From the NCBI GenBank assembly GCA_951812925.1, contig OX638369.1:60836228-60900227 (forward strand): a stretch of DNA of 64,000 nucleotides, given 5' to 3'. Source of the DNA: Calliopum simillimum (lineage: Eukaryota; Arthropoda; Insecta; Diptera; Lauxaniidae). Shown one piece after another: positions 1 through 11,189 of this stretch. Made by a program: the position numbers and the translations under genes. The notes beneath the pieces were generated by a model. It saw only the letters and a list, made by a program, of their open reading frames with translations, was not told the origin of the DNA and ran no database searches. Each line of letters starts with the position of its first letter. The first letter of the stretch is position 1.

Positions 1-694
1 CAGTTTGCGCATTTCATAAGAAGACATTATTTGGAAGTTGACTTGGAAGTTGGAGTACGTTGATTTGGAAGTTGAGAGTACGTCCTGTCCATTTTCGTTT
101 GCGTAACTAAACAGAAAACAATAATAACCAATCATTAAAGAGTTATTAACAATAACAAACATAAGACATACGTGCTCCCCTGCTTTTCTTAACACAAAAA
201 TTGTTAAAATTTAAAAAAATAACAATTTAATAAATTTTCAATTTAAACATTTTCAAATGGCATTTTCTTTCTTTGTTTTGATTTTAGTCTTCTGACAGAT
301 AGCAAGGCAAGATGCAAGGTTCCATTTTTATATTTTGACAGCTTGCCATAACCATTGTTATTGAACCATGAACTATTATAAAATTTTTGCAATTTTTATG
401 TGTATGTACTTATATCTGTGTTTATCCTTTTATAAATACAAACTGAATGACACCGCATTTGTCAAAATTATTCCAGTAGTCTAAAATGCAAATTTTTCAA
501 TTGATAAAATGTGGGCGTGGTTTAACTTTAATATTGCCAACTTTTTGTCCAGTACATGTGAGCTATGATCAAAACTCGCTTACCAAACTTCATTAAAATA
601 TCTAGCACACCTGTCCTATCGTGTTTCAAAGAAAAAGTGCTGGCACTCAAAATGTTTAGAATGACTCTAGGATGAAACATAAAAACCTATTTTT
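1..694. other. AT-rich non-coding DNA
   Basis: No open frame here resembles a protein. Bases 510-620 hold a short stretch (GTGGGCGTGG followed by an 'accaaacttcattaaaat' phrase) that recurs near 10060, 23745, 25045, 47165 and 50135, so it is a fragment of a dispersed family. I see nothing else. Confidence 0.6.
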
Positions 695-2088
695 TAGCCC
701 TGGGCTCTGTACTAAAACCTAAAAAAGTTTGACTAAAATGGATACAAAAAATGAGTATGCAGAAAGTTTTCTGCCTGTCCGTAGATAAAAAAACCGTAAA
801 ACCCTATCTGATAACGTTTACTAGATATTGCATTTTAACTTATTTTTTAACTTTTTATTAAAAAATTTAACTTTTGCGTGATTAAAAAAATAATGATCAA
901 AAATTGTCAGTTCTAATGTATTTTTTGATGCTTAACCCTTTCGACCCGAAAAAAAAAAACTGTGGGGTACACAATATTTGTGATAGGTAAGTCATAGAAA
1001 CTTAAGTTAAATAAAATGTTTGACCGTCTCTAAATTCAAATTTTCACCGGTCTACACTCCCAACAGATGTTTTTGAATTTTTGGGATATAATATCCTTAG
1101 AATGGTTATAAGAAAAAGCAGTGGTTACTAAAAATTGCATAAATTTTATTAATTCATTCAATATAAGTGACGTTAATAACCGAGTTTTGTGTTTATTCAA
1201 AAATCTTTGGGTTAAATTGTCCCAGCCGTTTCGAAAGGGTTAATCCGAGTCCGGTCTTGAAATTGCTCTATCACTTCTGAATTTCGAGATATTCTTACCT
1301 AAATTTTTGACATGTACAATTTTTTCACCACTTTTGAGATTATATAACAAGACCAGGTAATTAATTGTTCGTCATGAAACTTCTTCAAAACTCACTTTGA
1401 TTTATATCGATAACTTTATTTTTCTCCGAAATATCCAACATTGGTTGATTTATATAAAGAGTTATTAAAAATGATTATGGAATTGAGAATTTTTCGGTAA
1501 AAATTAATCACCGTCTCTTGTAATTTATAATAATGAATTTTAACAACTTTTTATATAAATCAACCAATGTTGGTAATTTGGTATTTTGTGCATTTTTTTT
1601 AACTTTTTTAGGTTAGGATATTTCGGAGAAAACTAAAGATATCGATATGAATCAAAGTGAGTTTTAAAGGAAAAGAATAGTACTTTTAAAAACCCTTTCA
1701 AGTTTTATTGCGAACAATTAACTGGTCTCGCTTTATAACCTCAAAAGTGGTGAAAAAACCGTACATGTCAAAATTTTTGGTTGCAATATCTCAAAATTCA
1801 GAAGTGATCGAGCAATTTTTGAGACCGGATTCGGATTCAGCATCAATAAATACATTGGAAATGACTATTTTTGTTTCAATATATTAATTATTATTTTTTA
1901 AGTACGCAAAAATTCAATTTTTTAATAGAATGTCAAAAAAGTAACTTAAAATGCAATATCTCATAAACTATATCAGATATGGTTTTCCGGTTTTTGGTTT
2001 TTTAATAAACGGAGACGCAGAAAACTTATTTTTTGTATCCATTTTAGTAAAACTTTTTTTTTGGTTTTTTGGCCCTGGTTTGAAAAAG
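695..2088. repeat. Foldback (long inverted repeat) element
   Basis: The two halves are reverse complements. The left arm reads outward to inward from about 700 to 1500, and the right arm reads back from about 2088 to 1550. Examples are 'caacattggttgatttata' near 1438 against its complement near 1560, and 'ctccgaaatatcc' near 1425 against 'ggatatttcggag' near 1617. The outer arms share the 'ctaaaatggatac' / 'gtatccattttag' pair (about 733 and 2035). The left arm is longer only because a small TTAA-flanked element is inserted in it. I could not fix the exact termini or a target duplication, so the superfamily is open. Confidence 0.75.
936..1239. mobile_element. piggyBac-type MITE nested in the foldback
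   Basis: The insert is bounded by TTAA at 932-935 and TTAA at 1240-1243, and its ends read CCCTTTCGA... and ...TCGAAAGGG. TTAA duplication with CCC/GGG ends is the hallmark of the piggyBac superfamily. The opposite arm of the foldback carries the uninterrupted phrase (near 1840) around 'gatgctgaatccg', which acts as an empty-site reference. About 304 bp, no coding capacity. Confidence 0.8.
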
Positions 2089-2582
2089 TGCCGTTCACTT
2101 TGAAAACTTCTCAAAAATCGCTTTCAATATTGCGTTTTGAAGCTTGTGCTTATATGGGAGGTGCCACGCCCTCTTGTCCGATATAGCACAGTTTGTTTTT
2201 CAGAGCTTGCGCTTACAGTTCGTAGTATTTATGTGTATTTTGGTTGCATTATCGTGAAAAATACTCCAAAAGTTGCATTCTGAATATATTTTTTGTATGG
2301 GCGGTAGGCGTGTCCGTTGACCGACATCGCCCATTTTCAATCCCCCGAGCTAACTTTGACGATGGAGGTAGTGTACCAAATTTCATTAAATTATGTTGCT
2401 CAGTTTTCCCAAAAAATGTATTTCCACACACAGCCTGGCACCCAGCCAGTCAGACAGACGGACATGGCTATATCGACTCAGGAGGTGACGCTGATTAAGA
2501 ATATATATACTTTTCTATATCTCCTTCTCTGCGTTACAAACGGAAGGACAAAGTGAATACACCCTGGGTGTAAGGTATAAAC
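2089..2582. mobile_element. INE-1/Helitron-like dispersed repeat, truncated copy
   Basis: This carries the tail of the dispersed family found complete at 11681-12482: a 'gggaggtgccacgccctctt' unit, a 'gggcggtaggcgtgtcc' stretch, then 'cagacagacggacatggcta', 'aacggaaggacaaagtgaat' and an end near 'gtataa'. The short open frames across it are not proteins. Its terminal GTATAAAC is the target that the adjacent hAT-type element duplicated. Confidence 0.7.
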
Positions 2583-4939
2583 TAGGGCTGTGCAATGAGC
2601 TGATCGAACCTGTTCGAGTTTTCGCCACACACAACGAACAAGATCGATCAGCTCAGCTCAACTCAGCTCAACTCAGTTCGTAAGTTCGTGAGTTTTGAGC
2701 TGATCGTTTGATCGATCAGCGAATTCATTGTGAGCTGATCGTTTGTTTGTTGAGCTCGTTAGTTATGAGTTTTTTCGTTTGTTTGGTTACGTTCAGCGTG
2801 TTCGATATGCGTTGAATATGATTGCAAGTTGCAATCAGCGTTGCAAAAAATGTGTAAGAATTGGGATAAGTTAAAGGTTTAATATTATACACGAATATTA
2901 AACAAATATTTTGCATAGTTGTTTTTTGTTTGAACTTCGGCTCTTCGCTGTACACAGCAGAAGCAATTTGCTTAAACCATACATTTCAAAAAAAAAAAAA
3001 TTAAATTTTAGCCTTTAACCGCTTAGATAAACTTTAAAAAAATCCAACATATTTTTTTAGGGTTGCCACCTGTTTCTTTTAATAAAATCAAAATTTTCTA
3101 TCAATAAATTGCTTAAATCATCATTTTCTCTCTATGACATCTTGGGTTCAAAAACGACGAAACAAAAATTTAGGGTTTCCATATCAGGGTTGCCAGACGT
3201 TTTTTTGGAAAATTGCATTTCATTGTCAACTTTCTTTATTGAAAGTTATAGAATCGACCCAAAACATAGTAAATTTTTTGGGGTTGCGACCTGGTTTTTT
3301 TAATAAAATCAAAATTTTCTTGGAATAAATTGCAAAAATCATCATTTGCTTTCTATAAATTGACATCTTGGGTCCAAAAATAACGAAAGAAAAATTAAAG
3401 GTTGCCATATTAAGGTTGCCATATTAAGGTTGCCTGACTTTTTTTCGCAAAATTGCATTTGGTTGTTAACTTTTTTTATTGTTTTTAGACCTAAGATGTC
3501 AATTTATAGAAAAACCAATTATGATTTAAGCAATTTATTGAAAAAAAATTTTGATTTTATTGAAAAAACCAGGTGGCAACCCCAAAAAAATTGGCGTTAG
3601 GAAATAAGGCCCAAAGAAATTAATGTGGGTTTTTGGGTCGGTTCTATATTTTTTCAATAAAGAAAATTGAAAAAGAAATGCAATTTTCCAAAAAAACGTC
3701 TGGCAACCCTGATATGGCAACCCTTAATTTTTGTTTCGTTGTTTTTGGACCCAATATGTCAATTTATAGAGAGAAAATGATGATTTTAGCAATTTATTGA
3801 AAGAAAATTTTGATGTTATTAAAAAAACCAGGTGGCAGTCCCAAAAAATTTATTATGGGTTATTGGGTCGATTCCATAACTTTCAATAAAGAAAGTTGAA
3901 AAAGAAATGCAATTTTCCAAAAAAAACGTCTTTCAACCCTGATATGGCAACCCCAAATTTTTGTTTCGTCGGTTTTGGACACGTTGAGTGCCACCATACA
4001 AGCAAAATGTCCGCCGTGAGGTGCCACGTGAACCGCCGGCGGTACACACTTAAACTTCAATACTTTAAACTTCACGCCATTTTATAGGACAAATAACACT
4101 TATAAGCACAAATCTCTTTCCACAAACTCATTATAAATATACCCCTATAGATCAATATTCAACAGTTATTAAAAGTCGACATTTTTTCATACATATTGAA
4201 TTTGTATGGTGGCACAGCACTACAAGTAACTCAACGTGTTAAAAAAAACCAGGTGGCAGCCCCAAAAAATTTACTATGGGTTTTTGGGTCGATTCCATAA
4301 CTTTTAATAAAGAAAGTTGTCAAAGAAATGCAATTTTCCAAAAAAAACGTCTTTCAACCCTGATATGGCAACCCCAAATTTTTGTTTCGTCGGTTTTGGA
4401 CCCAAGATGTCAATTTATAGAGAGAAAATGATGATTTTAGCAATTTATTGATAGAAAATTTTGATTATATTACAAAAAACAGGTGGCAACCCTAAAAAAA
4501 TTAACTTTTTCATTCAAAATCATTTGTCAAAAAGTCTTAGTTTTATTTTCAATTTTATTAAGTTCACAATTTCAAATTAAGAGCAAAAAAACAACTATGC
4601 AAAATATTTGTTTAATATTCGTGTATAATTTTAAACCTTAAGTATTATTTCTACGCAATTCTTACAACGCTGATTGCAATCATATACATCACATAACGAA
4701 CACGCTGAACATAACCAAACAAACGAGAAAACTCATAACTTACTAGCTCAACAAACAAACGATCAGCTCACAACGAATTCGATGATCGATCAACCGATCA
4801 GCTCAAAACTCACGAACTTACGAACTGAGTTGAGCTGAGTTGAGCTGAGCTAAACGAACTCAGTTCGGTACTGAAATTGTGTGAAAAGCTCATGAGTTTT
4901 GAGTTTGATCGAACTAGTTCGGCTCGTTGCACAGCCCTA
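2583..4939. mobile_element. hAT-type foldback element with 8-bp target duplication
   Basis: The termini are TAGGGCTGTGCAAtGAGC at 2583 and, on the other strand, TAGGGCTGTGCAAcGAGC ending at 4939. The flanks are GTATAAAC at 2575-2582 and again at 4940-4947, a perfect 8-bp duplication as hAT transposases make. Both arms start with several hundred bases rich in GAGCTGATCG and 'caactcagctcaactcag' phrases. The interior is several reiterations, in both directions, of a roughly 170-bp unit containing 'aaccaggtggcaacccc' and 'ggttgccagacgtttttttg'. No transposase is encoded, so it must have been moved in trans. Confidence 0.85.
3975..4240. mobile_element. Small insert with inverted ends inside the hAT foldback
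   Basis: The sequence departs from the repeated unit between 'cggttttgga' (3970) and 'aaaaccaggtggcag' (4245). The insert starts CACGTTGAGTGCCACCATAC and ends GTATGGTGGCACAG...ACTCAACGTG, so it has inverted ends that match except for about 16 bases missing on the left. The expected stretch of the host unit between the two break points is missing, so this is either an insertion with a flanking deletion or a recombinant junction. No target duplication is evident. Confidence 0.5.
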
Positions 4940-4947
4940 GTATAAAC

Positions 4948-6073
4948 AGAACACCAAAAAAAACGTAACTGTTCGCACATAGAACTCTCTCGCGATACTA
5001 CATTTTCTCAATCAGCGGCACTTTTCAGGTAACAAGAGAGCAAATCGAGCCAAACAAAAACATGAAATCGTTGTTTTTTTTTTTTTGTCAACTGACACTA
5101 TATGCACTACACGGGAATTGGAACAACGCTAGTACCTTTTTGAATAGTTGCCAAACTAGTTACTCTTTGGGACTAAATCCAAATTTAACTGCAAGGTACT
5201 CACAAATTTTGATAGACGACACAAATTTCTTTCACAATGCTGCTTCAAAGCTGAATGCTACAAAAAACAGAGTTTAGTACAGAGGTTGTTGTATTTGCTA
5301 AGGAAGTGCACATACTTCCACTAGTTTCCATTAGGTGGGGCTAAACTTAAGTTGTAAACTAAAAAACAAAATATACATTGCTTAACTTACGCTATAACTT
5401 CATATTTAAATAATGCAAACAATTTCACATGTCCTTAGTAATGTTAAATCATATGCGCACACAAATGCAATTAAATTGCTCTTGAAATTTCTATTTTTAT
5501 CCATTGTAAATTGCATTCATAAATCTGAGGCCGCCAGTGTTTGCACTGGTGTCTCATTTGCGGTAACGTTGTAACCAACCAACCACCCACCCACCCAGCC
5601 AATAGCACTGCTCTGTAAATGTAATGCTGGATGCTGTTTCTGTTACTGCACTTGGTACACAGAAATTATTTATCACCATCACATCTTGGCGTTATCTTGG
5701 CGGAATTTTGGTTTTTATTATCTGATATTGTTGTATTATTGCTACATTGTTGTTGTTTGTGTTGTTGTTTCTGAGTTTTGTCTTTGACACGTAAAAGTTT
5801 GTTGATTAAATATTTGCAAGACATTTTAAAAATAAGATGTCATATAAATAAGCAGAAACAACAGCAACAACAACACTACCAACAAATGTGTACAATTTTG
5901 TATATAACGTCGTACTTTCATCGCTTGTCGGCGACTTATCGAGCTACGTCAACTGTCAGTTGTGTCAGTTGACGCTCATAAATTTACAACAAAACAGGTA
6001 GTCAACGAGCGAAATATTCAACAACAGTCGCAGCAGCCATACAACAAACAGAGAGAGAAGAACAACAGCAAAA
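4948..6073. other. Non-coding stretch with simple repeats
   Basis: No recognisable gene. A 71-residue frame at 5062-5277 starts with a hydrophobic run that looks like a signal peptide, but it has no recognisable continuation. An ACCC-rich patch lies near 5580 and GTT/CAA triplet runs lie near 5750 and 5860, as is common in fly intergenic DNA. Confidence 0.5.
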
Positions 6074-6331
6074 ATGGCAGAAAACACAACGGAAGTGCTG
6101 GAGCGTTTGCTTCAAAAAACGTTTGAAGCCCAAACTCCAATAGCGCGTCGGCAGTTGCTGTGGCAGTTTTCGAAGCAGTATTTTACTGCCGGTATTTGCT
6201 GCCACTGCCAATGTATCCACAATAGCGCGTCGTCAGTGGCACCGGCAGTGTTCGAATATAAACTGTTTTCGCGAACAAACTCAATTATTTTTCTTTTAAT
6301 TTTAACACAAAACACACAATATAAATTTTAA
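6074..6331 (+). CDS. Possible first exon, interrupted by a MITE
   Basis: An ATG at 6074 in a good fly context (gcaaaaATGG) follows a CAACAG-rich leader. The first 17 codons, MAENTTEVLERLLQKTF, look like a hydrophilic helix. From about codon 18 the sequence becomes one arm of an inverted repeat (6127-6583), so the rest of the open frame is repeat sequence, not protein. It could be the truncated N-terminus of a host gene or pure chance. I recognise no family, and no donor site is clear before the repeat. Confidence 0.2.
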   Translation: MAENTTEVLERLLQKTFEAQTPIARRQLLWQFSKQYFTAGICCHCQCIHNSASSVAPAVFEYKLFSRTNSIIFLLILTQNTQYKF

Positions 6332-6583
6332 ATTTTCACAGATTTAAATATTTTTACAAATGACATGTTTTTCTTTTATATTTTTGAAGTTCGAAAAATT
6401 CGAAAATATTCAAATGAGAGACAGTGGCAGTGAATTTAGAAATAGAGAAATATTGCACAGCGCTGTGTACTGCCGCTGCTGTATTGTAGTTACTTTCATA
6501 TAAAGTAGTGCGTTCTAAAATGACAACTGTTTTCGAACACAGCCACTGCCACTGCCGACGCGTTATTGGAGTTTGGGCTTTAC
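6127..6583. mobile_element. MITE with inverted ends
   Basis: The left end reads AGCCCAAACTCCAATAGCGC and the right end, on the other strand, AGCCCAAACTCCAATAACGC. Both continue into GTCGGCAGT and repeated GGCAGTGGC. The core is AT-rich. I could not find a clear target duplication, so the class is open. Confidence 0.6.
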
Positions 6584-6988
6584 TGTTGAGAAGTACCGTT
6601 ATCTGTCATAATGTGCGTTTCACATGCGTTGTACTAATCGCACTGTGTGATAAAATAAATCTTTTAAGAGAGTCAATTAGCATTAGGCCTACCAAAACTT
6701 CTAAAAGAAAAATTGTGTGATTCTCCGAAAAATGCTCCAAAACATGCCTCACCTATTTTTATACACAACACCCAGAGTACATATATTCACTTTGTCCTTC
6801 CGTTTGTAACTCAGAGAAGGGGGCTTGGCTGGCATGGAAAAGTATTCCAATGACGACTTTTCCAGCATATTTATCTCAATTCAGTTCAATTTATGTTTCA
6901 TTATCAACCATAAAATTTTTTATTTCTTATGAGACAAGGTTTTTTACTTCAAAACTTTTCATAACGATATCCTCTCTTGTGGCCTTTG
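6584..6988. other. Spacer with an inverted fragment of the INE-1-like repeat
   Basis: Bases 6755-6845 are the reverse complement of the dispersed family's end (cacccagagtacatatattc, 'actttgtccttccgtttgta'). The remainder is AT-rich and shows nothing I recognise. Confidence 0.6.
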
Positions 6989-8336
6989 CACGGTGTGCCT
7001 TAACCCGTTCTAAATTGGACGTCGTAGCACATCAAATTTTTTTCCAGATTCTGTTTACTTATTGTTCAAATAATGTATAAAAAAATTTTCACTCGTGACT
7101 CCTCGACTAAATTTTGAGATAATCGCTTTTCCAATTGAGGCATTTTCCCATACAAAACGAAAAAAAAAAATTTTTTTAACTACATCAAACAAAAATTAAA
7201 ATAATCACAATCGATGTGTTTTGCGATGCTAAACGCGAATCCAACCTCAGAATTGCTCTATCGTGTATAGTTTTTGAGATATTGTAACCTAAAGACCAAA
7301 AAAAGTTGTTTTTTGCCATTATTTTAAGCTATATAACTATGTAACATATCCTTTATTCGTCAAATCTGGCTTAAATACTTGAAAGCCTCAATCTTTTCCT
7401 TTAAAACCTTATTTAAATTATAGTAATATCATCATGTTTTTAAGGACTATCATAGACCGAAATATTGACTAAACGGGTTTTTTGCACTTTTGTGTTTTTT
7501 TAGGTTAGGATATCTTTGAGGAAAAAAAAGATATCAACATAATTTAAATTAAGTTTTAAAGGCAAAGATTAGGACTTTCAAGTTGTTTACCAGATTTAAC
7601 GAAATTAAAAATTCTTTTCAACGAACCGACCATTTCAAAATTCAGCCGTATGCCATACACTGAACAACAACAGGGTGTCAAACGTCTGAATTTAGAAGCA
7701 GTCGGTTCATTGAACATGTTTAAAATGTGAAAGAAATTTTAATGTCGTTAAGTCTAGTAAGCAACTTTAAAGTCCTAATCTTTGTCTTTAAAACCTAATT
7801 TAAATTATGTTGATATCTTTTTTTTCCTCAAAGATATCCTAACCTAAAAAGACAGAAAAGTGCAAAAAACCCGTTTTGACAATATTTCGGTCTACGATAT
7901 CTCTTAGAAGCATGAAGATATAAATATAATTTAAATTAGATTTTAAAGGAAAAGATAAAGATTAGGACTTTTAAGTATCTAAGTCACATTTGACGAATAA
8001 ATGATATGTTACATAGTTATATAGCTTCAAAAAATGGCAAAAAACTAATTTTTTTGGTCTTTAGGTTACAATATCTCATAAACTATACACGATAGGGCGA
8101 TTCTGAGGTTGGATTCGCGTTTAGCATTGCAAAACACATCGATTATGATTATTTTTATTTTTGTTTAATGTAGTTACAAAAATTTTTTTTTTCTTTTTGT
8201 ATGGGAAAATGCCCCAATTGGAAAAGCGATTATCTCAAAATTTAGTCGAGGAGTCACGAGTGAAAATTTTTTTATACATCATTTGAACGATAAGTAAACA
8301 GAATCTGCGATTTCCAACGGGTTAAGGCACACCGTG
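6989..8336. mobile_element. Foldback element with CACGGTGTGCC ends, 4-bp duplication
   Basis: The termini are CACGGTGTGCCTTAACCCGT at 6989 and its near-perfect complement ending at 8336. TTTG flanks both sides (6985-6988 and 8337-8340). The arms run about 600 bp each, for example 'cgtgactcctcgactaaatt' near 7094 and 'aatttagtcgaggagtcacg' near 8240, with a small centre around 7660. CAC ends with short duplications fit the CMC/Transib group of cut-and-paste transposons, but without a transposase that is inference. TTAA just inside both ends is part of the arms, not a piggyBac duplication. Confidence 0.75.
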
Positions 8337-9125
8337 TTTGACAATAGGAGTAGCAGCTTGTGCCGATTTTTGATCAAAAAGCAAATTGGTCCAAATTTGA
8401 TTTATGACCACATGGCTTATGCGGCTTAGGTTTGTGACCAAAGATCGACTTAAGCAGTTATTGCTTATTACAATAGACATCATTAAAACATCAAAAAATC
8501 GATTATACACTACAAAAATTTCACTGATTTCATTCTTGTGCCGCAAGTCAGAACAGAATGTCCCGTCGAGTCACAAATTGAAAATGTTATATTTTCTTCA
8601 CCAAATTAGATGGCTTTTATTTTAAAGTCTTCAATTGTAGCCACATATTTCTTCAATTGCAACATTAAAAAAAAAAATTCATCAAATAGCTGTAGTTTGG
8701 GTAAAATTCCTTAAGTTAATAAATGAAAAAGAACGTTCCGTTTCATGTCCTATGATTCACACTTATGTATATAAACAACAATTTAAGACTGAAAATGTTT
8801 ACTTTTTAAAATTTCCTTATACTTCGTTAAAGAAGGGTTCTTTAGTTATTTTTTGAAACTGTTTTTCAGCCTCAGGGCTTAAAAAAACTTATTTATCCCT
8901 CTCATGGTCCAATTTTGTGTAGGGCAGCAATATATTTTTTTAAGAGTGGTTTCTGACTATATTGTGGTCAAATAACATAAAAATACAACATTTTTAAATT
9001 AAGTCTTATACCTGAGTTTTAAAAAAATGTCATACACATACAACTTGGTGCATTAAAGGTGCAACATTTTTTTTTTGGGTAATCCAACCAAATTTCACTG
9101 AGACACTGTGGATTCGGACAGTAGG
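8337..9125. other. AT-rich spacer
   Basis: No gene, RNA or defined repeat seen. The open frames here are short and lie over low-complexity sequence. Confidence 0.5.
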
Positions 9126-9510
9126 TCGTGGCACCTACCGTACAAGCAAAATTTTCAAAATACTGCAGTGTAGGGTAATGGTCTTACCGTAGAACAAAAG
9201 TGAGCCAATTTTGGCTCGCCTACAACAACAAGAATATTCCAGTACAACAACCACAGAATCAATTTTTGTTGTTATTTTTTGAACTCGCGTGAATACCCCT
9301 AATGTTTGTTTGTTCTAGTTCTCAGAAATTTTAAAAATTGTTTAAGTATTGTTGTTGTAAACGACCCACAAAAAAACAACAAAAAATAGTTTTTGTGATT
9401 GTTGTCCTTCGAATTTGAAGTTGTTGTAAAAGCGAAAATTTTGCGCTGACTGCGATTTTAAAACGCTGATACGCTTGGTGTAGGGTATTGAATATTTGGT
9501 CTGGCCTAAG
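9126..9510. mobile_element. Inverted fragments of the INE-1/Helitron-like repeat
   Basis: Near 9150 the phrase 'aaaatactgcagtgtagggt' is the complement of the family's start (compare 11722). A second fragment, 'gtgtagggtattgaatattt' with 'ggtctggcctaag', lies near 9478. Between them is a CAACAA-rich stretch. These are broken copies. Confidence 0.55.
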
Positions 9511-9589
9511 ATAACACTCTTTCTAGTTAATATTTTTTTATCGGTTTCAACCTGTTTTACTGAAAAGTGATTTCGATGTGATGTTAATT

Positions 9590-9950
9590 ATGCAGTGCAG
9601 CAAATTAAGAAAAAAAGTTTTGATTGAAAACTCGATAACTTTTTTTTAGTTGCCAGATATATACAGATTGAGTAACCGCAAATTAACAAAATAAATTATT
9701 GAGATCTCATTAAAAATTTCGTTTTATTGGATTCCGGAACACCTAAAATTTCAGAACATTGCTGGTAAACTGGATTTTATAAGAACCCTATGATCTTATT
9801 TTTGTTATATTAATTCTTAATAATTTTTGAATGGGAAGTACTTTTTATGTGAAAAATATTAATTTTTTTTTTTTACATTTTTGAAGGAGGGCGCGAGAAT
9901 GTGAAAAACTTGAAAAGGGGGCCGTGACCAAAAATGGTTGAGAACCTCTG
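9590..9950 (-). mobile_element. hAT-like element end (copy 1)
   Basis: On the minus strand the end reads AGAGGTTCTCAACCATTTTT followed by a 'ggtcacggcccccttttcaag' phrase. It resembles the start of the copy at 18637 (CAGTGGTTCTCAACCGTTTT). CAG(T/A)GGTTCTCAACC is a common hAT-type terminus. The body matches the 18.6-kb copy, including a phrase around 'gattccggaacacctaaaatt'. The other end is not recognisable. Confidence 0.55.
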
Positions 9951-11189
9951 ATTTAGTATATGGCTCATAATTATTAAATTTTTTATCCACAACATTGCTT
10001 ATGTAAACTCATTTATTTGTACGAAATTTCAGTTCGATGTCTCTTTTAGTTTTATCCCCACATACAAAGGAAGGTTGTAGGCGTGTCCATTACATAATCT
10101 CGCCCATCATCGAATTTTTCTTAGCTAAGTAGATGTAATTAACGAAGTATAAGAGTCATAGGATTTCTTCTTTTATTTTTTCTAACTAAATGTGGGAAAT
10201 ATCCCACTGCGGCAGTTTCAAAAATACTTACTTACGTACTACATACATAGTTCTTTATTTAAGACAGGTAAAATTAAATACAAATATTTCAATATTAACA
10301 ACAACAAAATACACGGTCACACAGAGCTGAAAAGAGTAAAGCACAAAGAGAAAGACAAAAAGCATAGCACTGACTTCATGCTTTTTTGTTTTTTTGTATT
10401 TCGCTTGAATTATACCAGAGATGATAAATGAAATTTTCTATTTCGTACCAAATAGCAAAAAAAAGAACTAAAAGTGTCCAAAAAGTACCAAAATTATTTA
10501 ATATATTTGTGGTCGAATTTTGACCACTGGGCGATTCTAGTCAGAATTAAAAGAGCTCATACTAAATCAAGAAAGATTGAGAGAACGAACCGCCAGCGCT
10601 GTCCATGATTAGAAAACCTTGATGAAGACTTAAGTACCCTCAGTCTTGTTTTCTAAACTTTCGGTAAAATTTGAAAACATGCTCAGGGCCATTGTAGATG
10701 CTTTGCGATTTCACTCGGGGTTTTGACCCACAAATTGAAAAACACTGCCATAAGTCAACATTTCAACGGTTCCACTCACCAATCGCTTTAGTATTAAATG
10801 GCATGAACTTAAACAAAATCACATCAACCTATCTGCTTAGAAGTATAAAATGGTTTTATGTTGTTCTCACTTAGTCTACACTTATTACCCCTATGACGTA
10901 CATGCCATAATCCTCCAATAGTGTGTATCCGCTTATCTTGCTATTTTCTTTTAATTCTTATGTGTTTAAATTTCGGGCAAGTAACAAAATTGATGATAAC
11001 AGCACCAGATTGGATTAAGGATAAGACAATAGAACATACATATATATTTATATCCACAATATAAAAAGCTCACTTTTTATTAATAATAAAAATAGTACAA
11101 TAAATCTTTTTGCTAACAAACAAATACATGTATCTACGAGTGACTAAAAATCACTCAAAAATAGCAGCCGATTGAAGCTTTAAATAAAG
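9951..11189. other. Non-coding spacer with a dispersed-repeat fragment
   Basis: Bases 10040-10170 carry the recurrent 'cgaaatttcagttcgatgtc ... gtaggcgtgtcc' wording of a dispersed family. The remaining sequence has only short unconvincing frames, including a 79-residue one at 10192-10431. Confidence 0.5.

Noticed and set aside
5062..5277. 71-residue frame with signal-peptide-like start
   Set aside because: The hydrophobic start comes from a T run, nothing downstream is recognisable, and there is no splice continuation. Too weak to call a gene.
6989..8336. piggyBac insertion on the basis of TTAACCCGTT near both ends
   Set aside because: TTAA and the sequence outside it are both part of the inverted arms, and a separate 4-bp duplication lies outside. 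The true ends are the CAC.
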